Source of the DNA: Phytophthora quininea
Taxonomy: Eukaryota > Oomycota > Peronosporomycetes > Peronosporales > Peronosporaceae
Direction: 5' to 3'
Length of the DNA stretch: 64,000 bases
Assembly: GCA_011947345.1 (NCBI GenBank)
Contig: JAAVTG010000561.1
Location: 558,001-622,000 of the forward strand
In this document: one piece after another, positions 44,778 through 58,249 of the stretch
Position numbering within the stretch: position 1 is the stretch's first letter
How the letters are laid out: each line of letters begins with the position of its first letter
The notes under the pieces: generated by a model
Database searches by the model: none
What the model was told of the DNA's origin: nothing
Seen by the model: the letters and a program-made list of their open reading frames with translations, nothing else
Program-made: the position numbers and the translations under genes

Positions 44778-45041
44778 TATTTAAAAGGGAAATCCCATAA
44801 CGGGACCGAATTCAGAAATATTTCCAGAACGAGACCGTCAATCCAAATTTGCAACAAAAATACCGTTGGAGACCTCAATAGAAGAACTAAACGCTATAGC
44901 TGTTACATGTACTACGTAGCTGCTAAGTATTTAAAGCGATGTGTCTGAAATAGTGACCGCCTGATACACACAAAGAGATCAAGAGTTATTTGATGCTGAA
45001 GGCTATGCCTCATTTCACACAGCCACAACTGTACTGATATA

Positions 45042-45420
45042 CTATAGTTGAATAGGAAGATCGTGCCACGCTTTTGAACACCACTCGATGACTTTCAAGG
45101 GGCCAACTTTGTAGAGATTCTTGATGCCTTCATCAACAGCATCCAATGTATACTCCATCTTCTTGCGTAGAATATCGCGCGTAATGCAGTAGATGATTCC
45201 CTGGTCTAGCGGGTGAAGCTTGGAGGTAGTATTGGCAGGGAGCTTCTCAACGCACGTTGGTGAGCGCAAGTCCTTCGGTGTTGTGGGACGATGTGTTGTC
45301 CACGAGGACAAATATGTGACGGTTGAGATCCCTTTGGCACGTTGATGTAGAAAAAGCTTGTTTCATCCATATTGTACACGTGTGCGTACTCGTAGGAACG
45401 GATTATCGGCGTATGAACAC
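45042..45420 (-). pseudogene. pogo/Tigger transposase fragment
   Basis: Contains the first DDE block (VYNMDETSFFYINVPKG), then, after an apparent internal deletion and frame changes, VDNTSSHNTEGLALTNVR and KLPANTTSKLHPLDQGI, the hallmark of the DDE_1 superfamily, and a C-terminal helical part (LRKKMEYTLDAVDEG). Roughly 60 or more residues between the first and second Asp are missing. Confidence 0.8.
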
Positions 45421-45559
45421 AAAGACACCCACCTCTTGTCGTCGATACAGTAGCTACTGTATACGTTTTTAATTTATAGTGGCTATTTAACATGTAAACG
45501 TTTTGTAGCGTAAAGGCTGTGGCAGCAATTTATTAGCGCTTTAATCCAGAAGCTTGCTC

Positions 45560-46035
45560 AGTTCCCGGCTACCGCGAGCACGGCGCGTGCGCTGTCAGAG
45601 GTGGTGGGGGAAGAGACTCAGTCACGGTAGGCTCTGGCTCTAGAGCTGGTGTCGCGTCATCTTGGAGGGCTTCTTGGTCTCTTTCGTGTTCTACGTCGAC
45701 GACGCTTCAGCTACCAAGGTGGCTCTCAATACGGGCCAAACGCTCGTTTACGGTTGCCATCTCGGTGTTAATTTTCTCCAGCAGGCCCATCTAGTACAGA
45801 CGTGAACTGGCACGCGTGTCCAGCAGATCGGGGTCCGTCATAGCACGCTCGTACATGTCGCGATGGCGTGTAGAGTATGTCTCTCCCGGGAGCAGTACTT
45901 CTTGAAGTGTTCTTTGAACCGCTGCGTTGAAAGAGACATCCCACGAGGACACCCAGGGAAGATACAGAACACCCCAGTCCCTTGTTTTGTCATGGCTGTT
46001 GCTTTGCCAATGAATGGTGGACCACGTGTCAAATA
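45560..46035 (-). pseudogene. Zinc-finger-like / coiled-coil frame in the same element
   Basis: Minus-strand pieces: FCIFPGCPRGMSLSTQRFKE followed by HFKKYC (C-x4-C…H-x4-C), then YERAMTDPDLLDTRASSRLY and EKINTEMATVNERLARIESH, ending in a Pro/Glu-rich tail. Broken by a frame change near 45,895 and stops near 45,793 and 45,700. Function unknown; position suggests a transposon accessory protein. 46,036-46,672 holds nothing else. Confidence 0.35.
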
Positions 46036-47003
46036 TTAATCGTGTGCCGTACATAAGTAAATGTATTGCACATAAGTATCCTAACGTGTGTACACTCTAT
46101 ACAGTATAGTAACGCTATGTGTTCCGAAACGACTGCACGGCACATATAGGATACATGGTAGGAAACGCCTATGCATTATGGTATATATACACTATACGTA
46201 TTGACAATGTCCTACAAAGCGGCCCATTACACTATTATATTGTGCTGGGATGATTTCTGGTGTGCTTTCAGTCGCCGGATACACGTTCGTTTGTTGTGAC
46301 CAGATTTTCCCCACATTGTGCAGTGGACCGGAATGACTCCGCTCAAAAATTCGGGGCGGTTACGGATTCTGATCACTTTCGGTCTGCCACGCTATGTCTT
46401 CGGGTTAGATGCCTTCGTAGTACACCGAACCAGGATTGACACATACCGTAGCGTGTAGCCACGCAGTAACCAAACCATACCTGTTTTCACTGGACTCAAG
46501 TTGTTTATCACGAAATAATTATAGTGCTCCGTGCGCTTGTTTGTAGCTGATGTACAAGAGATAAAAGAGCCTGCGAGGGTGTTTGGGTACAGCTATACGT
46601 TACGTGACAGCTATCGGCTACCATACGCATATACAGTATACAAAGGCTACAAGTTATATCACGGGAAAAGATCTTCTATTGAGGTGTTCAACAGTAATTT
46701 TTGTTGCAAGTTTGGGGTGACGGTCTCGTTCTGGAAATATCTCTGAAATCTGGTCCCGTTATGGGATTTCTCTTATTTAAATTTGTCTACATTACACAGT
46801 TAACCCTTTCATGGACAAACGTCGCATTTCGCAACCATCATGGCTTTTGCAAAATAGGGTAGGATTTGAGGCCCTCGATGATAGCGAAGTGCAACGTTTG
46901 ATAAAAGATGGTGTGATGTCGTCTGCGAAGCGTCACCAGCGTAGCATTCGGCCACACAGAGGCATGTTGCTGTTGGGTTAGGGACCTCAAACTCATCACC
47001 AGG

Positions 47004-49031
47004 CCACCTCGAAAGTGGGAAAATCTAAAAAAAAGAGTCGCTTTTCCCACTTATGGACGGCTGCTAAAGATGGGAGAGATTTGAGCGTTCCTAATGACTC
47101 CCGTGACTTCTCGTCTGGCAGAACGATTTTCCGCCATTGATTGTGGATTCGTTCATGTGCTGTCGTAGCGTAATCCGGTGTTCTTGAGACCTCACTTCAT
47201 CTGCTACCTCTGGAATGCGTGGATCGATCTTCTACTGTGCCTTGCCCATTGCAATTTTCCGGTGCAGATTCTACGAAAATGGAGCTGTGCACAATTACCA
47301 TTTGCTTGCCATACCGCTGTACGAGCAGCATACCGCAGCCAACATTTTCACGCTCGTTCAAACATTGCTAGACGCGCTGGCACCCCAATGGCACCACTTA
47401 CTTCTGGCTGTGGCTACCGACGGCGCCCCAACGATGATCATACAGATTAGTGGTCTTGCAACACGATTGGAAAGGTAGCTCAACATAATGTCGTTCGATT
47501 TTGGTGCGGTTTACACCAACTCGATCTGAAGATGCAGTTGGTATTTGTTGTGTCGCGCCTGCGACGGCGACTTCAAATTGAAACGTGAGTGCATTAAAGA
47601 GAGTTAAACAGCATGGGGCGCTGCGTCTGTGCTGCTGAGACCTACGTAACCTTACATCCTCGTCAGCATTTGCCATGCCTTCTTACCGCTCGCCACTTCC
47701 TTCAGAGCTCCTTGTCACGCCTTCTCGTGGCTGTGGTTCGTCCCCATCACAGTCAGTGCCAAAACGAAGTTCACGTCAACCGAAACCAGTGCTGGTCGCC
47801 GATGTTGGGCACTAGTCAAGACACTTAAAATCTTGGCTGGTGCCAACTTGATGGTGCCGTTGCAGCATCAACAGTATTTGAAGATGCTCTCAATGAGGTG
47901 TATATTTCCAAGTTAACAGCCTTGGTCGGGTTTCTACGACGTCAGCAGAATTTGGTTACTGAAATGCGAACAACATGCCCCAGAGTAGCCAATACAAGAT
48001 GGCTGTCGATGTTTAACGTGGCGAATTGGCTGTGTAAAAACGGCTTCCGAATCCGGCAATATCTCTCCGACAAGGCAGCAATTTGTTCGCCGAACCTGGT
48101 GTGATGGATCTTTTTGTACGCCCTACGCTATGTCGCGCGAGAAGTCAACTCCGTTTTGGTTTCTCTACAAGGATTATCAACTCTTGTCAAACAGCAGGAA
48201 AACCGCTTCGTTGGTCTTTACCAGCATCGTTGTAGTATCAGTGGTGCTCGAGGTTCTTTGATCACTGAAACGATTGAAAAACTCGATGCTAGCAAAGAAC
48301 GAGATATACGGGGACTTCGTTATATCTCATGCTGCAGCAAAAGAGTATGTCAACAATCTAGATCTCTGGGTCTGCCAAATGTTTAAAACATTAAGCCCTG
48401 AGCACAAGGAGATGGTCGTCACAGCTGTGGCTCGAATGTACATGTATGTGCGTGCTGTCTCGAATATCCACGCTCTCACAACGGCCACCCCTGAATCGCT
48501 GCCGGTGACCCCGAAAGAACATGCAACTTCGTCAATGGCAACGCTTCAAGTAATGATTGAACGCCATCGAGAGCGAATTCTTCAACATTTTGGTGTTGAT
48601 GGAATTGACAAGCTCAAAATACTTAGAACGGAGTATGTCACCGGCAAGCCAATTCTAGCGGCGATCAATGGTTTTGACCATCGTCTAGCTAACTTTGACG
48701 CGATGTGGAGGCTAGGCGGCGCAGCAACAAGATTTTCGACGTTGGCGAAGTTATGCGGGGGCATTGTGACCGTGTTTCCGAACTCCGCCACTCTCGAGGC
48801 GGATTTCTCGCTAATTGGTTGTGAGAAGACAGACAAACGCATTGCGCTCGCAGATCTTGCTTTAGAAGGTATTTTGCACTGCAAGCAGTGGGAACATCCC
48901 GCTATATTATATTCTTAGCTTAGCCAAGTCGCCAATGTCACCATGTTTCCCACTTTTCCCACTTTCCAACGAGAAAAAAGTCACTTTTAAGGTAGATTTG
49001 GGAAAAGTGACAAATCCCACTTTTGAGGTGG
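47004..49031. mobile_element. hAT-like element 1, decayed
   Basis: Imperfect terminal inverted repeats: ccacctcgaaagtggga at 47004-47020 and its mirror (tcccacttttgaggtgg) at 49015-49031. Subterminal gtgggaaaa/ttttcccac motifs cluster at both ends. No matching 8-base duplication was seen. Confidence 0.7.
47170..48918 (+). pseudogene. hAT transposase, degenerate
   Basis: Segments in order: NYHLLAIPLYEQHTAANIFT and LAVATDGAPTM (RNase H-like core), CPRVANTRWLSMFNVANWL, and an open C-terminal part (48,274-48,918) that includes GGIVTVFPNSATLEADFSLI and LALEGILHCKQW, the hAT dimerisation region. Several frame changes and stops separate the pieces; inactive. Confidence 0.75.
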
Positions 49032-49634
49032 TCTGCTTATCACCTTTGCGAAAACCCCGTGAAAGTCGGTGGTCACCCTTTTGAAAGTGATGGATTTTTC
49101 ATCCGCTGAACTGCTGCATATTGAACTTCAATGCTACAGTGGAATGATGCGACCTATGAAGCTCTCATTCTCGAAGATTCACAATGGAGAGAAGGCGCAA
49201 ACAACCGCGTGAGGAAGAGAAATGCTAAGCGCGCTCGTAGGGGCGGAGGAGCACGTAGCAACGCAGCGTCAGGAGGTGAGCTACATCCATTCATGGGACT
49301 TTATTATAAATATCTCTAGTGTATATCCATCCAGGTGACAGCGCCCTCTTCACAGAAATATGGCGGGTATTTCTCCGCAACAGGTGGTTTGCAAAGCCAC
49401 CCCCACTGATCAGTCTTTACTCAAGCATCGATATGTACGGCCGGGGTGCAGTCCAAATGGGGAAGAAGGCGTTAATTATCTTTGGGGGAACAGCAACTTC
49501 TAGTTTTTTTACAAAGCACAGCAAAACGAAGATCAGCAGTTTATCACTGACGGTGATACTGAGCAGGATAGTCACCCTGCAATCTGCAAGGTGCGTCCCT
49601 CAAGATAGGAGATTCTCGCGGATGTCATAATCGC
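49032..49634. other. No supported gene
   Basis: Short frames only. One at 49,131-49,319 encodes a basic Arg-rich stretch of unknown origin. Confidence 0.4.
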
Positions 49635-50040
49635 TGCAAGATGATGGAGTTTCATTGCCGCTAAAGGGTTCTGGAGTCACGTACATCATTGGCACTACTA
49701 CAAGGTACTATGCTATGGAGGCGACTCTGCCATTGCAGGGTGCTCTAGGTTCGTGGACGTGGCCGCTGTTGCTGCAAGATGCTCGAGCCTCGCGGACATC
49801 GCCGTCGCTGCACGGGAGGACGACGCTGTCGACGCAAGGTGCTGGAATCTATCATGCGTTGCCGTTGCTGCCGCGCAATATAGAAGTATCGCGTGAGTCG
49901 CTGGCACCACAAGAATATGGAAGGCCACCGTCGCTGGGAGATGCTTAGAGTCTCACTGCCGCCGCAAGGTTCCTGCGTACGTCGTCGCTACTGGTGCAAG
50001 GATGGATTCTCTCGTGGGCAGGTGGGAGTTGTGAAGACTG
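49635..50040. repeat. Degenerate ~30-36 bp tandem repeats
   Basis: A chain of imperfect units related to gtcgctgcaagatg–ctggagtctcac–gtacatc, repeated about ten times with heavy divergence. GC-rich compared with its surroundings. No coding frame runs through it convincingly. Confidence 0.45.
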
Positions 50041-53000
50041 ACGACGAAAGTTACGTGGATCGCATGGATGGTATGACTGGACTGTGGCTGGTGGAACTGT
50101 CATCGTCGCTGTGGGAACTTGGCGTGGCTACGATGAAGTATCACTGTCCAATAATACAAGGCTTACATCAACGAACATGCATGTGATCCGCCAGAAGTAT
50201 TATTACCACATCCGGCACAACCAAAGCCGGCGTGCTACCATCAATGGTAGAATTTCCCGCACTTTTACAGCCGACCCCAGCGACACCAGCTATCGCTGCG
50301 CCGTCACCAATTTGAAAAATGCGAACAGCACCATCGTCATCAGTCGGCTGCATGCAGGTGCTTCGCCACTGCATCATCCAATTATAATTGGGGTTTGTCA
50401 ACACTGTAGATTATTCACTAACTCCGATACAACTCATTTATTTCCTTTACAGGAAGCATCATGACAAACAACCCGGCATCGCTTGTCGATCGAAACGTTG
50501 GCTCTGTTTTCTGTAAATATTGTTGGAATATTAGGCACAGAACAAATAATAGTAACAAATACTCGGTTCGCAGCTGGAACGAACACCGGATAGAAGGAGT
50601 CGAACTCTACCTCTTTCCCACGGCTAAACGTGCGCAGTGACTACATTACTCGAAGCTTCCCCATGTTAGTAAGGCAGCCGAGCATTTTGGTTTGCTTTTT
50701 GGTACGTCGTTGTCAGAACCGACACGGTTGCGGCCGTTCAGAGCTTTGGGCTTTGGGATCTGTGGCTGAACGACGGCAAACTTAATTGGAAAGGTGATAC
50801 CAGACATGCACAAACGATAACATACCTCGGCTCGTTCAGCTGTCGGTCAGTAGTCAGCCATTGCCGGCGACCTGGTAAATTCTGGAATGACGTAGGTGCA
50901 ACCAGAGTGCAGCTCTGAAATATATCGCGAAGATTCGTGTCGCGCCAGGCGTATCCTACGACCGATTCTAAGCTGGCTACGCTTTGTTTGCCCAATGACA
51001 TCGCTGTGTGGGTGGGGATACGATATTTCGTAGACACACTAAATCGCCCAACAGTCGCGGATTTGCTTTTTGGCCAATCAAAAATACCCCCGGTAGTAGC
51101 CTTTTGCTGCTTTCCATTCTTCAACCAAGAGACGGGTGTCTCTTCTGTTCAAATGGGTACAAGTCCGATATTAGCCTTTTGTAGCATTTCATTTCTAAAC
51201 TACTTGAGTTAGTATGTTATACTTAATAACTTGTTCGCGAAAGGGTTAATAATTGTAATACTGCAAATGTAAAGGTGATGTCTTGGTCATTAACAGGCTA
51301 TGCACAACAATTGTGATCCTACAAACTAAACGCGCAATTTCGAGATATAAAATGGGGGTTGGAATAAGTTTAAAGATAGATAAATATCTTAGTGTGACAA
51401 AAGTTCATTGATAGTAGTCAATTACATTCGTCACTAGAGCGGATAACGTTTCTAAATCATGCATATCAAGCAACTACGAATTATAACGTAATTTGGACCT
51501 AAAGCACGTTGAAAATGAAGTAATTGAAGTTACTTGCGTTCAGTATGCTCCCTTTGTAAATATCTTGCCAATCTACCCTTGGTTTAAACTTCAGATCCTA
51601 TCTCGAATTTGCGATAATTGTTGTGTCAGGGCATGTCATACATGCTTGCATGTTTTTACGGTTAAAAGCAACTAATACTAAAAATTCTGAGCATGGTCGA
51701 CACACCCACATGCACTCGTCGACTGTGCGAACATCCTAATACTTTTGTTCACTCTCAAACCACAACTTTCTCGAGTGTATGTGGGCTCAGCGAACGGCGC
51801 TCATGCTCGAATCTGATTTGTGCCTTACCGAAAAACTGTTACACCATGACTTGGGCTGAATGCAATGCAACAATGCATACTCTTGCATCGTTTTCGCTGA
51901 ATGACCCCGACTCAGCATCCGACTCGCATTTGCCGTGGAAATGGTTCCAGTTTTGCCGCTTTGGCCCGCTTATGTTTACAGTGTCGTCGTTGAGCACGTT
52001 AGTGCAATAAATCTCGAACTGGGAAGAGTGTGACATACAAAATTGATTTTAACGGTCACGGAGTGGTCTGGTGTCAATGGGACACTTGGCCAGATCCCAG
52101 ACCACAGTGGATCTTGAATCATTTCCACCTGTTTGAACATAGCAATAGTCAAATCAGTAGACGAGGCGAATCAATAAAGTTTAGGAAGGTGGCCCTTCAG
52201 ACGTGCTAGACGACGTTCATCTTGACCAAACCACAGCTACCCCATAGCCAACTATAGCCGCGAAATAATTGAGACTGTTTAGCGTATCTTGGAGTTTGTT
52301 TTGAATGCAAATATAGTTTTGTTGAGGGATTGTTAGGCTTTTGTTCGATGTGAAAACTTATGCGATATGCGAACCTCACATTAAGTTCACGTTTTGAGTT
52401 TTTGTTGAAATGCTCTTAAAGATGTCATTTAGTCATACTCTCATGACTTAAACGACGTTGTGGGTTTTGACCAGAAGTCGTACACGGAGTTCAAAACGGC
52501 CATGCGACTCGGAACTATGCCCTGCTCGGCTATGGTTACTTTCCATATCACAAGAACAACACAAAACCTCGCTTCACCCGGACAGCCTTGTTAACTGTAG
52601 CTCGAAGCCAATGCAGTAGTTAACTAACGTCAATAAACTTTATCCATTTCCCCGTTTCATTATCCCAATTTCCAGCGTCAGTGGCGAGATAGAAGCACTG
52701 TTACACGCTGACGTAAAACAATGATCAAATGCAGAACGCCGCAATAAACCTGTTCTCGCGCTGAGGCCGTGCGGAAGTTGCTGTGAGATCACTCGAAGAA
52801 CTGCCTGCGTCGGTCATTGCAGTCCCGCGCGAATTCGGGAATGATACCTCAAGGCAAAGAAGCCTGTTAGATGTAAGAATATGCATCTCCAACTTCTTCT
52901 TGTCGTTCATCGTCAAGATGGCAGCATGTTCTGCAGACGGACGATCTGCATGCGTACAGGTGTAATCATAATTGAAGATAAATGTAACCAAGAGAACTGG

Positions 53001-53983
53001 AACGAAAATGGTGCAGCACCACTGCAAGTCCAATCGTGGAGGAACATATTCTTTCACTTAATCTAGCAGCCCGCTACCGTTCAATTACGTGGCCAGCGCG
53101 ACACGTAACTATCAAACTAGCCCACTACCATAGTTTGTTAAAGTTTTCGAGCAAGACGCGAAAACCGGTCACATTAAAACCAGTTTCCAGTCGGAAGGCC
53201 ATATTAGTTCCATAGTGTAACCGCCTTCCCACTGAAGACTGTGATGTGTCTCCGGGAATCTAGACCGTGTGGTCGACAAAACGCAACATTTTAGTATATA
53301 AAACAGTTCTTCTTGAATGTAGCCAGTCAAAGAAGCGAGCCGAAACAGAGACAGCGCGAGAAGGTGATGGTTGCACACAGATTCGCGAGATGTTGCATGT
53401 CGCCGACGGCTAGGAGGTAGGCGTGAGGCCAAGAACACATGCAGGTTCCTTGGTTACGTAAATGTTTTAGTACAATATGAGAATACTAAACACATTATGA
53501 ACGATACCGAACGAATGGACGATGTACTCGAACGCAGTCATATCTCTGCCATGACTGGATTGCCGGCAGCAGTGCAGGGAAGTCTCCTTCGCCGGAAGAC
53601 GACCCACTTGGACAGTGCGGGGCTGATCATCATCCGTTTGAGTCTGTGTGGTACGAGCTGATAGCACAACCGCATGCGGCGAAGCCTTAACGTTTTGGTC
53701 CAGAGCCTTTGAATCGCGAACTTTGGGAGGGTACCCCAGGCTTTCCGAATAAATGATTGTATTGAGAATATACGGAAATATTCAGAATAATATATTTAAG
53801 GTGTCAGAAAAAGTGGAATAAGTTACGATCGTGTTTTTACGAAGCTATTTAATTTTACGCAGCCACCCATTGTAATTACGCGAACAGATCGACATCGCTT
53901 GAAAGACTGGTTGTCGTGGCTTCTGCAGAGCGTAGCTGTTGGAACTATTTTTCTAGGCCATTAAACCTCACTTTCGAACCGGG
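50041..53983. other. Gene-free AT-rich stretch
   Basis: No supported gene. Frames up to about 128 codons occur but none has a recognisable motif. Near 52,066-52,106 a short inverted repeat (gtggtctgg … ccagaccac) could form a hairpin or be an element end. No tRNA found. Confidence 0.45.
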
Positions 53984-55490
53984 ATGGCAACCAATAACCC
54001 CTTCATCACACGGCAAATCTGCAACTACTTCTACAAGGTCATCGCTGACGATCAAGATGAGCCAACAGCGTTCTTTCGCTGCCAGTGCTCTGTAGTGAGA
54101 AAGCAAACTTCTCGAACTGGCTACAGCAATCTCTTCGACCACGTCCTCAAGCGCCACCCCGACTTCGTGGCCACCATGATGGCCAGCGGCACCAACACCG
54201 TCACGCTGGTTAGTTTCATCCACCAGAAGTCACATACGGTGTTCTGCTGGCTGGATTGGACTACAGCCTGCAACCTGCCGTTCTCATGGTGCGAGGATAG
54301 CACTGTGTCAAAGTACACCAACCTGGAGTCCTTTTAGTCGGAGACGCTGCTCAAGTACGCCGATTTGGTCGTGCGTCAAATCGAAATTGACATTGGTTTG
54401 ACCATACCCGCCAAATTCGGTATCATGTTTGACGGCTGGTCATTCCAATCGGAGCACTATCTAAGTGTGTTTGCTGTTTTCGAGCACGACGGTCGATCTG
54501 ATAAGGTGCTCCTGGCCGTTGCACCTCTACTCAGCGACGATGTTACCGACCACAGCTCGGCAAGCCACGTTAAGTTCCTGAATGGATCCCTTTCTTTTTA
54601 CGACCGCAAGATAGAGGACGTCACCTACCTCGTTGGTGACAATTGCCACGTCAACACCAAGTTGGCTAGCCTCCTGGCCATTCCGCTTGTTGGTTGTGCG
54701 TCGCACCACTTCAACCTTGCTGTTCAGAAGTTCATGGCTGACTACGACTCCTTGCTGGACAAGATTCAAGAGCTCATGAGTAAATTACGCAACCTCAACC
54801 ATTCTGCAAGCCTTCGGTAAGTTTGCTGTGATTTTATTGGCTAATGTTTTTTTACAGGAAGAGCACCGATTTGAGACCTGCATTGCGCCAAGCAACACGA
54901 TGGGATTCGACGTACAAGATGATCAAGCGCTTTTTGCGATCAAGAATTTCATCGACACGAGCTGGCTGAGCTCATGCCCACCCGCCACGAAGAGAACAAG
55001 TTGGCGGCGCTACGGGACGACCTTCGTGAGTTCCGGTCAACGTCCAAGAAGCTACAAATGTCACTCTTCTTGACGTGCGTGACATTTTCGACGCTCTAAT
55101 CGAGTGACACCCATCGACCCGCGAGTATCTGAGCCCTGAGTCTCCCATTGTAAAGAGTCCAGCGTTTGATAACTCTTGCGTGCAAGTTCTTCTCGGGAAG
55201 GAGGCTGAACTCTCGGTGGAGCAGCAGCAATTGGCCAAGGACTTTGCAGATCCTGTGTCCGCCAACGCTGGCGACAGTCTCGAAGAAATCGACGAGCACA
55301 GCGGTTTTGCCGACCGCGCCTTGCGCGCCCAAAAGAAGCAGCGCCGTTCAGGTTTTCCATGGGGTGCGCTTTATTCCACCGACGTCGAATGCTGACGAGC
55401 ATCTCTTCATCAAGGCGCGCCATGTGCTCTCTCTTCACCGCCACCGCATTCTTCCCATTCGACTGGAGATGTTGTTGTTTCTGAAGGTTT
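53984..55490 (+). pseudogene. hAT transposase 2 with BED finger
   Basis: BED-type zinc finger at the N-terminus (FRCQCSVVRKQTSRTGYSNL then FDHVLKRH), DDE core (FDGWSFQSEHYLSVFAVFE; YLVGDNCHVNTKLA; CASHHFNLAVQKF), a segment LRPALRQATRWDSTYKMIKR, ELAELMPTRHEENKLAALRD, and a C-terminal dimerisation part (TTSNADEHLFIKARHVLSLH; RLEMLLFLK). An in-frame TAG interrupts it at 54,335. Near 54,815-54,850 gtaagt…tttttttacag looks like a real short intron, since the frame resumes correctly across it. Frame changes near 54,950 and later. CCTCACTTTCGAA just before the start resembles an initiator. Inactive now, but better preserved than hAT 1. Confidence 0.78.
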
Positions 55491-58249
55491 GTGTCGCTTT
55501 TGGGGTGGGACCACGGTCTCGCAGGTAGTCAACGCTTAAGTCTGGATAAATTCGCTTTGTTTGCTGTAACAACAAATATAGGTTGCCATGTTGTTGTTGA
55601 AATTGCAGCAATATACTGAATAGTTTATTCCTGCATTTCACGGCACTTCGCAGAATAAGTTATTGTGGTGACGTCCCAAAATGATATTGCAGCGCCATTT
55701 TCGGAAGGCCTGGGTACACCCCAGTTCCAGTCGACTTGTAAACATTGACGAGTTTATCAAACGTGTACTAGAGACTGGATACCTCACGGTCGGGCTGCCT
55801 TAGGACTCGTCAATGTAGAGCTTATTGACACAGTAAAAATATCGTATGAAAAAATACTCTAGAGATTATGGAAAAATTCCGTGGTGTTATAGGGTCTAAT
55901 TGGCGGGTATGGAAGCCGTAAAAACGCCGTTTTGGAGAAATCGGTAGACAAAAAATATACGCAAGGTCGGTCCATGCAGCTCAAATACATGATTAGGCCT
56001 CAGGTTTTGCTACGGAAAATCAAACCTTGTATAGCTAAAGAAAACAATATAGGCTATTCAAGCGATAGATTCTCTCGCAACGGTGAGTGGCCCGTCGTGT
56101 AGTCATCCAAATACATACAAATAAATCGTTTCAGAAAGCTTTACCTAAGTAAGTTCCGCTTGGACTTTTACCACTTCCAGTAGTACACGCGGTGCTCACA
56201 GTGAGTCATACGGATCCACCTGGACGGGATTTACGCGGGGCCGTGACTGATGGTCTTCTCACCAAACTTATTTGGGAACTCGGTAGGAACCGGGAACAGT
56301 AAATTCACATTGTGTACCCCTTGTGGTAACACGGTTGTTTGGTTAGGGTACGGTCACTACGTTGTTTAAAGAAAGCCTCGGTTAGGTACTGGTGAGCTGC
56401 TGGGAGGCAGTCATACACACAACAACCCGGGGCATTGTCTGCCGGGAAAGCGACACAAAATATGCAATCTGTTCTTTCGGCCGAAGGACGAACTTGTGTG
56501 ACTGTCCACACGTCTCCATTCATGGGATAAATGCAACCAATAGAATCTCATTAGTCAGACTATAGTGTCGAGTCGATCAATACCCCAAGTTTTATCATCA
56601 CAGCAGTGTATATCAGTAATTAAACTGTGGTTAGCCCGTTACAACTTCGGACTACAACTGTGAACTTCTATAGTACGTTGAGCTTTTGAAAGTTAATTGC
56701 AAGGTTAAAAACAGCGCTAGAGCTTGGTTTAGACTTAGGTTTCTACGTACGAACCGCTGGCAGGAACAGCTTCACGTGCTGGGCCTACAACCACTCCTCC
56801 AATAGCCGTCGTCGCCATCAGCCAGCCCTAGCTGCCGCCGCATGCCACCGCAGGCCTTCCGTCTATTGCTGTCGCTGTTCCTTGCATCTACAATCGCTTT
56901 GGAGCTCGTGCCCCAGGCGATCTACGCTGAGATCTGTTGCTCGCTGCTGTCGATTTGAGAATGAAGCCAGCGTCCGACTCTGGTCCACATCTCTCTGTAT
57001 GTAACTTATTGTCCCTTATGGAGCTCAATACATTCCAGCGAAATGAACCGGAGCCTCCTTTTTTGAAAGTTGGCATACTTCCCTTTAAGCAACGAAATCT
57101 AAGTAATGGATATGCTTTTGTAAATAATTAGTATTTCAGCCAATGACAAGCTTGGTCATGCGGTAATTTCACTTAAATAAGTTTTCAGTGTGGTTTTAGT
57201 GAAGTCAGATGTTGGACTTCCTGTTTGGCCGTGCTTCGACTCACCCCAGTGCATTGCTGTTCATAACAATTGAGACGTTACGATTAATCGACGTGCGCCA
57301 TCCCGACAGGATGCTTGGCAGCATGCACCTTTGCGCCCGCTTTCTACCGACGTGCTGCAAGGTGCATGACTCATGACCTGCCGTCAAATCCTCATGTCGG
57401 ACCATAGACGGCGCCGATATTTGCTACTAGTACATGTACCGGTAGTCATACTCGATTGTAGCGTTTGGTCAAACTGTGCGTCGCGTTGTCCCCACAATGC
57501 CAACACTTTCATCGCAACCAAGGCCAAATTTGCTAGTGTTAAAGCTGAAGTGGGATAACGTCGTTCTCACGCGAAACTGACTATGAGCCCTCACCTGTTT
57601 TGTTCGTGGAGACACTTTTGCTCAGAGCAACCCGCCGAAATATTCGCAACGACTTGTCAGCAGCGATGTCTGCAGGAAGACAATGGTAACGTGTCCCTAG
57701 AAGAAATATGTTTTTGCTGTACGGTACATTTGACCGCCCAGTTGGAAGCTATCTTCGCGATCAAAGCGCTTCATCACGTGCTAGTATTCTGCTTCGTTCT
57801 TAAACTGGGGCTTCACTTTGCACAGCAGCAGCTATTGGTCTTGCCTTGCACAAACCTCGTCTGCATTTTCCTCAGAATCTACTACAGCGAAAATGAGCGT
57901 TTAGCGCATAAACTAATGTGACTACTGATGTAGATGACGACGAAGAACGTTCGGCTTTCACGAAATGGCGGGTTGCCACCAGAATTCATGTTTAAGCCAC
58001 TTTTGTTTCGAGAAAAACCTCGTTTCTCTTTTTCCGCCAATCACAATCATCCAAAGCGAATAAAACCTCGGGGCCCCGCCTTCGGTCGCACATGCGAAGA
58101 AGCCCGGGGCCAGCAGCAGTGGAGCATCGCCTGCCGATTCCGCTGCCGACCCGTCGACCCAGTGCGCCCGAGCCCGCGTCCAAGCCGCCGAGTCCGTCGC
58201 CGGCCCCGTCACGCCCCGAGGAGCCACGCGCCGCCTTCTGGCCCGCCCC
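55491..58249. other. No supported gene
   Basis: AT-rich to about 57.9 kb, then GC-rich toward the CHD gene. A plus-strand frame of 112 codons at 57,583-57,921 is rich in Cys/His/Leu but matches no family I know. The last few hundred bases probably hold the CHD promoter. Confidence 0.45.

Larger units (their letters stand above)
44778..46781. mobile_element. pogo/Tigger-like DNA transposon with ~110-bp inverted repeats
   Basis: 44778-44887 and 46673-46781 are inverted copies of about 110 bases, roughly 85% identical (both contain, in mirror form, gtcccgttatgggattt and ggtctcgttctggaaatat). Inside are a fragmented CENP-B/pogo-type transposase and a zinc-finger-like frame. About 2.0 kb, internally deleted. 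Confidence 0.75.

Noticed and set aside
57583..57921. 112-codon plus-strand frame upstream of the CHD gene
   Set aside because: No motif, no promoter signal and no conserved features; likely chance.
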